DNA of 64,000 nucleotides from Micropterus salmoides (taxonomy: Eukaryota; Chordata; Actinopteri; Centrarchiformes; Centrarchidae), in the NCBI RefSeq assembly GCF_014851395.1, contig NW_024040707.1:21431957-21495956 (forward strand). The letters are read 5' to 3'. Position numbers and translations under genes: made by a program. Of this stretch, positions 13,601 to 25,600 are shown piece after piece (the stretch's first letter is position 1; each line of letters begins with the position of its first letter). The notes under the pieces were generated by a model. The model saw only the letters and a list, made by a program, of their open reading frames with translations, searched no databases and had not been told where the DNA came from.

Positions 13601-16600
13601 TTGTTACCATATGTTGGTGTTGAAAATGAGGACTAGCGGGCAGCATCAACAAAGAGAACCAAGAATCTAGTTCATTCTCAAGATCAGATAAAAGGCTGTT
13701 TTCAATCGTCACTTTTAATTTCAACATCTGCTGTAGATGTTGGGCTGAGTACAAACTGATTAGATTTTGGTGGTGATCACTGGAAGGTTCTTAATGACTG
13801 TTCTGTCAAAACTGAGTTAGCCTCATCAGTGCATACTAATGTTGGTGCAATGATGTAGTCTTCAGTATTAATGGGGCAATGATTTTATACATCAAGGGTA
13901 GTTTAGTCATCATGCAAGTATAGTCGTACTACTGTGTGTACTGTATAATTACCCCTTGTGATGTCATCAGGGTTACATGGGCTTGACTTGGAGCCTTTGT
14001 CACAAACTTGTTGCATAGCGTTTTAAGGTGTTTTTGGAGCTTGACCATACTAGAGTATAGTCAGGATGTGTCACCCTCTGTTCTATAGTTCCTTTCCTTT
14101 TTCCTTTCCTTTATAAAAAATCTCTTATTATTCTAATAAAATCTAACATTATTATCTTGAACTATAACAGTCAAAGTTAAAGTAAAAAAAAATATAATCA
14201 TTTATTAAGAGCTTAACAGTCAAAAACTCCAAAGCTAATCTGCTTCATCAGAACTGTGTGGGGGTGGTTTGATCAGATTTGCTTGACAATGCTGGAAAGC
14301 ACACAACACACCAACTGTCATCACGTTTTGATTTAAATGTTGCTACAGTGGGATTGGTGCACCGAAGTACACAACATCGTTTCCTAACTGAGCCTCGCCC
14401 ATTTCAAAGCAGTGAGAAGAGCACAGACAAAAACACAAATACAGGAATCTCATGTGAAATAACCAATACTGTTCAAGGCCTCTAAGTATTTTTTTAAAAA
14501 TGCATTTGTAAGTAGTTTTTTAGCTGGGTGAAGAAATAAGACATTTAATTAAAAAAACAATGCAAAAGGACTGAATTAAAGCACATTTTAAAAATTGTTC
14601 AGCACTGGTTTTTGCTCTTTAAATGTTTTTAAAAGGTTGTTGGCCTGGACAGGTATTGACCAAGAATTTGCTGAAGACCGGTACCACTGCTTATACAGAA
14701 CTACTGAAAATACGGATGAATGCCTAGACACACACAAGCACAAGCACAAGCACATAAACACATGACACATTTACACACAGACACGCCTCTGCATTATAAC
14801 CAAAAAAAGACTATCTTTGACCAACTGTGAAAGCCTCACATCCCCCCAGCGAGCCGAAAATGTTCCTGCTAAAAGTGCTTTTCCTGTCACCCACACAGTA
14901 GGGCAGGCCTCAGAAAACGTCATTCCAGCCTGCTCTCCCAACAACAACCACCAGAGGAAGAAGAAGACCCTGAATGTGTCCAGGAAGACATCCAGTCCAC
15001 AGTTAAGTTTTGGGCTATGTTCCCATTATAAGAAATCTCATCCTATTCCATCAAAAAGCTCCTTCCAATCAGGTAATGGAAGTCTTGGTTCACCCTGCGT
15101 ACCTTTGGGCTGTTCCTGCAGTCTATCACATTAATCTAACAAACTGCAAGATTCATGTTGACTCATTCAGCTCCTTTTATATCTTAAAAAGTGCTGCTTG
15201 CAAAAGATTTGGTTTAATTATAAAATTGCACTTTGCTGACAAAGAAAGTGGCAGGCAGGCTTGTGTTTACAAAGACTTTCCCAGCGACAAAAAAGTCACG
15301 GCTTCAATCTTGCAGCAGCCAATGTGTCAATCAGCAGTTTTGAAAGTGTCCTAGAATAATATCCTGAACTCCAACTCAGTCTTTCTTAATTTCGTAAGAT
15401 GACAGCAAATGTAAACGTGAACAGTCATCGCTTCCTGGAAGCAGCCGGTACTCTCAAAGTCTATGCACAGGTGAGTTAGACGTGGGTCTTCAATGGGGCG
15501 TGGGCGCTTTCAGTCAACGAGGCCAGATATAGACTCCAGTATCAGGAGTCAGGTGGGTGAGCAATGGTGTGTAATTTGTTCCTGTTATTTCCACTTGATA
15601 CTGAAGCTGATAGCTCAGTTCCACTCGCTCTGCAGGGAAGAGAGCACAGCATGGTCTCCAGGCAGGAAAGACAATAGGAAGGTGCACAGAGGGACAGCAC
15701 AAATCACCACTGTTATCATTGTAATCTCTAAACAAGTTCCCACAGCAAGGATGCCACTCACATTTGGATTCCCTCAAGTGTGCAGCAAAGCAAGTGTGGG
15801 ACAGTTTTGGGCTTATTCAAAACACCCTGATGCAACTGCCTAAGCAGTAGAAACTAGAACTAGAACAGGGAACCATAGTGTACAATAGTGTGTGCAAAGC
15901 TGCTACTCCTCAAGGGAAACACAAAACTAAGTAAAAATAGCATGACATTTTTCACCATGTTTTTGTCCAAAAAAGCTAGTGTTGATCCCATGTGCTGAAC
16001 CTGAAATAGGTAATGCTCGGCCAGGAAGAACGCTGGCCAACATCTCAATGTGTGACGCCAGGCAGTATAGACACGAGTCACTGCGCTAACTGTCCAGTAA
16101 CCTCATTTGTCATGGATATATATAAACAAGGTCAGACCTCACATGCTTGGTCGTATTTTTCACTTTACCATGTTACGACCATGTCAAAAGCCATCTCATG
16201 CATAACATGGAAGACATGGGATCAAACAAATATGCTGCCTGTGGGATCTGCTGAGAGACCAGAGTTAGCAAATGTGATGTGTGTTATATAGATTACAACA
16301 GTCATGACTGCAGTTAAAGCCATAGTAATTTAAAGATAGGGTTCTGCTCCCACCTTGATTTTAGACTAGATTTCATAAAGTAATGTTTTGGTCCAATTAA
16401 AAACGGCTACAAGTACATACAGATAATAATACAAGCCGGATTCTGAAATTATGTCGACAAAAAAGAAATGTTGCTGTTTCGAAAATGATTTTGGTCTGAC
16501 TAGAGCAAAATTTAATCAGTCCTACAGTGGAATCTCTGACAGCTGTCTGGGACTGATGGCAGACAAAAACTGTACAAAAGATTTTGCCCAGTTACACAAA

Positions 16601-19600
16601 CACATTCATTTGTGTGACCACACAAGCTTCCCTGCAGCCGCTCTGTGCCAGAGGGATGCTGCCGTGGTGAAAAAGACATTATAGGGCAGTCAGGTTTGAG
16701 CCATATGATGAATCAGTATTGATGAAGAAGTTGCTAGAAGCCACTCACTCATCAATAATGACCACAGCCTCGGTTCTACAGGCTTGGCCCCAGTTCTAAT
16801 AGCAGTTTTAATAGGATTGGATTGGCGCTTTGGGCTTACATGGATGTATGGAAAGATTAAATTAAATGGAATTTGTGCCTGGATCTGCACAATGTGCTTT
16901 CCTCATTAATATATCATAGGTACAAAGGAAAAAAAAATATTGCCGGGTTTCTTTCTGAGGCTGTGATCCGGGACAGACTCATCAGCACACAGAACACAGC
17001 TCTGCTTGGTTCAGCAACCTGCTGCAATGCAAAGGCTGCTGCTGTCCATGGTGCTGAAACTCACTCCGCTAGGCTACAACAAAGACTCCTGACCAAAATC
17101 ACTCCCTATTCACACACTTGTGCACTATATTCCCTTTTATTTGAGTGTTCAAATGCCTAATGCACCCAAACTCACACTGTAACAAAAGTAGAAGGCTGTT
17201 TCAGCAATTCTCATTTTTCAATATGCACTAGACAGTGTCTTCACCATAATATGGCTGCAACAAATGTACATTTTTGACATCATTTAATCTGCTGATAATT
17301 TTCTGGATTAATCAATTCATTGTTTAGTCAAATCACAAGTACCCACGGTGACATCTCCAAAATTGCACACCAACAATCCAAAACCCAAAAATATGATTAA
17401 AAGATTAAACAACAATGAAAACAGTAGTGTAGTGTTTTCTGAGTGTCCAGTAAGGATTATTTAACCCTATACTTCCCATAATGCACACATGTACATTTCA
17501 TGGTCACTAACTAAGATTTATCTACCATCATGCATTGTGCAGACTGGGGGGGAAAGGTATATTTAGACTGCTGCCAGATGAGAGTAAGCTGACCTTAGTA
17601 GTCTCTGAAATTTTGACTTTGCCTTCTGACACACTATATAGTCCTCTGCATACAGTAGAATTCCCAGTGTAACAAGTAGTGGATCGTAAATGCGTAAATG
17701 ATTACAGACACATGTCCATAGCATATGTACTACTTTGGATAAAAATCCCACGATGCAGTGCTTTGATGAATGTCAAAATTGATATCATGGGGCAATACAA
17801 GTACAACAGTCATTCATTGCATTCATTGATTTTGCATTCTGCATGATAAAGCGAAGGGAGACAATTCTTTCAGAAGCAATTTTGTTATATTTGTTGAATT
17901 TCTTACATCCCAACAGCAATCAATAAATCCAATGCTCTGACACAAAAATGACAAAAGTCCAGTATATATGGTTGTAGCAGTATTGTCATAAGCACGGCCA
18001 GGCGTTTCATTTGGTTCCTATATATTTCCCGATAAAAAAATCACTAAACTACATGAGTGCGTGTTTATTATGTAGGGAACAGTGAATGAATGATTTTGAA
18101 CACAGCCAAAGAATCTCTAAACCTTCACTCACCTTCCTTCTAAATACTCCCTCTCCCTCACAACAACACAATGAAAAGCTTCGATTAATTTCATTTTTAT
18201 AACTGTATCCCTTTTATTACAGTTATTTGATCTGGCTATGCATTTAATTTACCATCTCCGGAGAGGCTGGCAGAGATGTTCAATAATAGCGTAAGTGCCT
18301 ATCAAATATTCACTCTATGGAGGGACTCACACCACTTTCTCCCATCTCTGTGGTAGTTTAAAGTCTGTCAGTCTGCCTCGTCGTACCTCCCCTGCTTTAG
18401 GTGAAAGAACTTTACCTGCCTCTGGTTCCTCTTTTTTCTTTCTCACTCCATCCTTAATCTATGCCTCCTTCCTGCCTGACCCCTATGTTTCTCTGTCCCA
18501 GACAGGAGCGTTTATCGTTGATGGGGTCCAGGACTCCCCTCTGCCCTCTTCATCTATCTCTGACTGAATCTGGCAGGTTCGTTAGGAGAGAGGGACACTG
18601 TGGCAACGGAAAGGTGTGAGCATACACTGATTTATGAGTGTCTCTGTGTGTGAGATAGGGAGAGAGAGCGCTAGAGAGACAGTGGAGTGTCACAAATGTG
18701 CTGCTCTGGATGTTACAAACTCAATGACTAGGAGGTGTGACTTAAAAGACATTGTAAAGCATCTATATATAAATTAAATATATTTATATTCAGCATTCTT
18801 GGTTTAACTTTATCATATTAAGATCTACATAGGATCCATCGAAATTGGCCAGGTGCTGGAGCTCATGCGGAGCTTTCCAAATCAGACCCACATAGCCAAT
18901 GCCTATTTGTTAATGGTCTCCTATAGACTATTCATCATCTCACCGCGGCCAGTTAGCAATAAGGACAACTTCTTGGCTTTCATTCAACTAAGGCCGTTTC
19001 TCTCTCCTCCATCTCCTCTCTGCCTCACTAATTCAGCCTCCTGTCCTTTTCTCTCCAGCTCCTTTTCTTCCCCTTTCCTCCAAAAAATGTATCCACTGTT
19101 CTACAGACTCAATGCCCAGAGGAGTTTCATGTCGTAGCTCTTTACCCTTCACAGCATAGTGCATGCAACTGACTGAACTCCATTTAACCTCAGCCTTTTA
19201 AAGCTAAATAGCTCCATTACATACTGTCTTTATGCTGGGGTCTCTGACAGGTGTTCAGGGCTGCTTGGGTCTTCATTCTCCTGTTCTCACAGGGCTGTCT
19301 GTTCAGCTGCCTTCTAGGATATTCCGGCTGTGATTTTCTGATTGTTTTCATTGAGTCTGCACAGACCTGCCAGTTCTCCTGTAGCTCAATGCACACATGG
19401 ATGCACACGCCAAAAAACACGCAGACAAAGCAGGTGTATGCACACAAACAACAGCCGCAGCAACACATGGCTCAAACACTGTCAAATTCCTAATCTGCTT
19501 CTGCATCCACAGGGAGCAGGCATGATGTAGGGTTTTTTATTGCTGTCGTCATTTTTGTGCTCCATTTTTATGGGTGGCTGAAAGAGAGTCTACAGAGAGC

Positions 19601-22600
19601 GGAGCTCAGCAAGGCATCCAGATGCAGCTTATCCCCATTCACTACTTGGCGGTCATGGATCCACAATGCGACAGTACAGTTAGTACAACGTCCAGTTATG
19701 TTACAGTGAGAGAGGAGAATTAGCTTTGGTTTTGGAGGGTTGATTGGACATTTGACACTCATTTGTAATGAAATGGTGATGGTTATTGTAACTGAGTTAC
19801 TTTTCACAATTTTCTGACATTTTAGACTGAACAACTGCTTGAAAAATAATGGATTTATGGATGAATAAATAATATAACACAATAAAAATTGTTACTAGCA
19901 GCATGAGAAAGTGAAGAAGAGATGTGTCACCCAGTAGAGATATTACAATGGTACAGTAATATCTCTGGTGGAATTGGTGGAATTGTGGGCGGTGTTTCAA
20001 ATCAGTGAGCAGGTCTTCTTCATGGCAATGTTGAATGATTTATTTTATTTATTATTGTGATAAAGTGCTTTATGTATGTGCAAATATGTATTACACTCAA
20101 TTAGCCAAAAGAAAGACCTTCCCAACTTGTTATTTTCACTATTTATGACAAATTTCCAGTTTAATTTCCAGAAACCTGGCAATCAATAGTCAGATGGGTG
20201 GCACATAAAAGCTAAAACAAACAAAAAAAAACAGAACAGAAAAAGAAAAGCTTCGATTCTCCTTGGCATGAATTCTCCAAGACCTCAACAGGATGGATGA
20301 ACAACGTTCTTCCAAGAGATACTCCCTCATGTGTAGAGAACACTGTCTAACACGTTGCTGAAAAATCTCCCATACAGTAGGAGTTCAGTGGGGTTGAGAT
20401 GTGGTGACGCCACATGATGATTCACATCATTTTCATTATACCATTCAGTGACTCATCATGCCCTGTATAGAAGTATCTGCATCATATTTTTAGACTCATT
20501 TATTAAAATTTTTCCTTTGTTTCCCATTTGTATATATGACTATTACATTATAAAACAACATTAATTTATTCATATCACTCATCCTTACCAAGTAGAGTAA
20601 ACTATAAAATTACTGAACGGGTCAAAGCTTGCAGTCGTGGACTGACAGATATGCATCACTATCTTAAAGTGTCAGCTTTAAAATACACATTCCTTTTAAA
20701 GGTCTCAACTAAACTGATTAATAAAAAAAACAGTAAACATTTCATGATGGTAAGGGCAGATGTTTTGTTAGGGTGAACAGGAAGCTACTCTCAGACTCTA
20801 GATGACTCTAGAGTGTTTCTCCTTGCCCTCTGTGGGGACCTTTGTGCACCATGAAGGAGAGCATGCATAGCTCTCCTGGGGCTATAGGCATATTAACAGG
20901 GGGCCTGACTCACAGTCCCTTAAGGTTGACCATGACGATCAAGTCGTGACTCTGGTGTGAATTACAGCTCCGCTACTGAAAATAGGAAGTATAAACTTCA
21001 TGACAGCTAAAGGATAATTCAAAAAGCATGGGAGATGGAAACGTACTTTTTAATCAAGGTTGCATGACACACATGAACTTGGCCAGTGAGAGCAAATAGT
21101 AATCCCAAATTGTAATGTAGGAATTAGGGCTGCACCTAACAATTGTTTTTATCACCAGTTAAACTGCTGTTTATTTTTAATAAAAAACTGATGAATTGTT
21201 TTGTCTAATAAAATGTAAGAAAATACTAATAAATGTCAATTTCCCAGAACATGTTTTAATATATTTTGTTTTGTCCGCCCAACAGTCTAGAGCCCAAAGA
21301 TATTCAGTTTACAGTAATATGAAACAGAAAAGCAGCAAATCCTGACATTTAAGAAGCTGGAACCAGTGATTTTTTGGCATTTTTGCGATTGACTAATCGA
21401 CTAATTGTTTTAGCTCTTGTGAGAATACATTTAATTTGCGTTGCAACCTAACAGTGCTACAGGCTACACATTTTGGAGCCACTTCAAATCAAATACCCAC
21501 CCAATCTCAAGATCAATCTTTAAAGAGGTGGTATTATGCTTTTTGGCTTTTCCCCTTTATTGAGATATATTTTTTATGCATGTAACAGGTTTGCAAAGTG
21601 AAAAAGCCCAAAGTCCAGCCCAAAACCGGAGCCGTGTTTACTGGTTTCTTATGGCCCGCCCTACTCTGCTTCTGATTGGATAGTAGTCCTTAACTAGGAA
21701 CTGCGTATGTGCAACTCCCAACAAAGATCATGCTAAAACGAAACGTTCAACACACAGGGTGAAAAGAGGAGCTGCAACAATGTGCAGTATGAGAGAAATT
21801 ATCATGTTTGAAAATGAAACCATGTAAACCTGTTCTGGTACAACTCCTAAATAAGATTTTGAACCTGAAAATGAGCATAATACCACCTCTTTAAAAATCC
21901 CTTTGATGAGATAATGTTCTTTCCAGGGCAACACAGCAAATTCATAGTGTAACTTGACTTTCCTGCATTGGAAAGATCACTTTAAATTCTAAATCTCCCC
22001 TTAAACACTTGCTATGCTAATAAAACAGTTATTGGCAATTGCTTTGTGTTCCTTCGATTATTTTAATCAAATGATGAAAGATTCTCACTTCTTGCATGTA
22101 CAAATCCACAGCCAAAAGTCAAATTCAATTTTTACAACCTCTGACATTATCTTCAACGGTAGCTCAAGTGAAATGGTACAGGAAATGTAACATAACATTA
22201 TTTCTTCTCTGTGGTTTTGACATGCTTTGGTTCAGGTAGTTTAGGACTATAGTGTTGTAATGGCACAATAACATGATGACTAAGTGCCTGTCCGTTAATA
22301 ACTGCAAAACATTTTTACAAAGTGTGACATTTTGGGAAATATGCTTATTTTCTTTCTTGCTGAAAGTCAGATGGGAAGATTGATACCACTCTATATCTGT
22401 ACGGTATGAATTTACAGTCTGCAGCCAGCTAACTTAGCTTAGCACAAGGACCGGAAACAGGTAGCCTGCCTTAAGACCAATTGACAGTCAACCTGATACT
22501 TCAGGACGTCAGTGGTCAGACGAGGAAACAGTCTGGCACATAATGTCGTTTTTACTTCACTTAAACAAACAATGTATTAATTAGTGAGCTTTAGTAGGCG

Positions 22601-25600
22601 GATTTTGTTACCACTGGGCAGAAATCAGGTTGGCTGTTTCTCCCCGCTTCCAGTCTTTATCCCCTTGACGCCTGAATTTATTTACAATAAAAACATTTCA
22701 CAAATGATTTCTGCTTTCATTTGCTTTCAAGCTGATGTTAAATTAAGGGGCAATTGTTAATTTGTAGAACATAGAAAATAAATAAATTGAGGTATAATGT
22801 AGGTATGATGCAAATTAGCGACAACAGGCATAAATGAGAAACCAGTGCTTGCAAAAGGTTCCCTGGTACGTATCGAAAATGCACGAACAGGCATTGGGGG
22901 AACACATACGCTATCTTAGCTGCAGTCTGAAAGGAAGAGGTGTGATGCAAATTGGCAACAATCTGTGTTAAGGGGTTATGCTAAGCTAATCTAACTGTCT
23001 CTTGGCAGTAGCTTCATATTTAGCGGACATGAGAGTCAACCTTCTCAGTGGTCTTTAAAGTGTCAACGAATCACTACCATTTCCACAGCCAATATATTTT
23101 TATCATCAGTTAAGTTGGTTGGTAAAATATGTGTGCACAAAGTGCAGTTTTGTACTTTTTTATGCATTACTGTTGTGTAAGGATTTCCTGTGACTCTAAT
23201 GCCAATTTGAGTACTTTGTTACTTCTTCATTTTAAACAAATCCTTTTTAAATGGGGGGCACATTATATATTTACTCATCAAGGCCTGAGCATAGGGGAGG
23301 TATTATGTACAATGCATTGCTCTGGTTTGGGGTGAGTCATCGCCACGGCTCGATATCAGCTTTCTCAGGGTGTGATATGTCTCCTTGTTCATTAGGGGGG
23401 CTCCACTTAGACCTGCAATCCTCAGAGATTCTTCTGATGTCAGATCTGAGAGGATTATCCAGGTATCAGTAAGACCGGCGGAGGAGGATGAGACCTAAAA
23501 AAAACACTGATCAGTGAGCACTGGTGGTAAGAGACGCTGTCCTATAACCGAACAAATTGGGTCCGATGGGTCTACGCTGCTATGTGAGTGAAGACCCACC
23601 ATGTTGAAGTCGCCTTGAGCAAGATGTCAAATTCCTGGGAGCTCGAGGGACACTGTTCTGTCATTTTCCCTGCTGGCTGACTTCACAAGACGGAAGGCAC
23701 ACGAAAAGTGATTTTGCAGTGGTATGCAGGGTTTTCACCAAAGGAGTAGTTGGTCATTTGTACATACATTAATGCTGAAACTATTAGTTGAATCAAATAG
23801 TTGATTAGAAAGTATTTTGACAATTACTTTGGTTATTTCTTTTTTCATTTCATTATTTAGCAAGCTTAAATGCCTGCTTCTCAAGCAGTAACATATGCTG
23901 CTTTTTTCTGTGTCATGTATTTGTAAAATTAATATTTTTGTGTTTTGGATTGTTGGTTGGATAAAACGATCTGAGGACATCCTCTTTGGCTCTAAGGAAT
24001 TTGTGATGTGCAGCATTGTACTCTTATGATGACATATTATGGACTAAAATATTAATATTCAAATTTTAAACAGCTAAACAAGTTAAGTGATGATGGAAAT
24101 AACCATTAGTTGCAACCATCTCGGCGCTGTGTTTGTGTATTTATACTGAATTTGTACTGCTATTCCCATTCTACTCTCTATGATATGTGTCGGATGTAAC
24201 TCTTTCCAAACTTCTACGTCTAAATCTTCCTCACTAGTGCTTCTCTAGCTGTGCAAATCTTTCTATAGGACAGGCTAAATTACTTTATGGAATGAAGCCA
24301 CAGGGAGAGCCCTGCTTGGACACGCACCGTGTCCGCAAAGCTTCAAGGTGTCCTCTCCACACCATTACCTTGGTCGACACTCTTGCAGTGACTAAGTGGA
24401 AGTTTGAGTGAAAGTGACATTTTATTAGTGGGAGAATCTAAAGGGCCCTTGTCTGAACAAACTGACTAAACACGTTTTTATACAGCTGCTCCTTTCACAG
24501 GACGTATACACCTAAATAACGATGAAATATTGTTCATACGTCAGAAGCTCAAAGAGGGTGTATCCATCCTGTTTCCACAAGACAAGCTCTCAGAATAAAA
24601 AATGATAGAAACAATAAGAGAAAACATCAAATCTAAACACTTAAAATGAGACATACACTGACTTCTCTGAGGCTCCTGCTGTATGATTACAGCAACTTCA
24701 TTCAAGACAAAACATTGCCCTGATTCTCTGTGATGGTCAACTGTAACTGCTGTCTCTATTGACTCTTCTCTCCAGTGCTGAGTGGGTGAATACAGTGTCA
24801 GCCTCTGCAGCTGCATGGGCCACTGTGTTTGGGGGGGAGGCAGTCTTCGCCAAAGTAATCCTTTGGCAAAGACTGGTGTCCCAGACGCTAGCGCAGTGAT
24901 GATCCACACACACAGGGGGTGGGCGATGTTGTGTACTTTGGGTCACCAGACACTGACATTGTCCTTGCAGTGACAACTGTACTTACTGTTTGTCTTCCAT
25001 TTGTATGGAATATTCACATCTTAAACAGTAATGCAATTGTGGTTATTCCAATTTAAGAGGCTGATACTGAATGTAGTTTTAGCTCTCAACACTGGCATGG
25101 CTAATCTGCCAAGCTGCTGTGTTGTTTATTCAGGTGTGTCAAAGACCCAGTGTGACATTAGCACATCCACCTATGTGTGAATTAAATCATCCATAGGAGG
25201 GTTGAATTCAGCAAGGTTCCATTAAAAATGTGCTATGGCCAGTTAATTAGTGCAGACAGGTGTGACTGGGGCCTCATTTGTGAGGTTGTAGTTGAAAGGT
25301 GAATGATAGTGGGGTTTTTTCTGAATCATTCAGTCAAGCATTCTTCATGTTCGTAAAACTCACCATGTGTGGGAGTGAACAATGACTCTTCCCAAGCCCA
25401 CACAACGTGACCACAAATAGCCTGCTTACATAAAAATCAAACCATGCATTTGCACTGAAGGTATAATGTTAATTCAAGACCTGTTTACAGCAAACACAAC
25501 AAGAGCCACATGAAGTGTATTTGCAGGAGTCTATCAGAGAAGTGCAGACCGTGACTGCTCTCTGGTGTTCTCTTATTAATGAAAGATCAATTCATTATTC

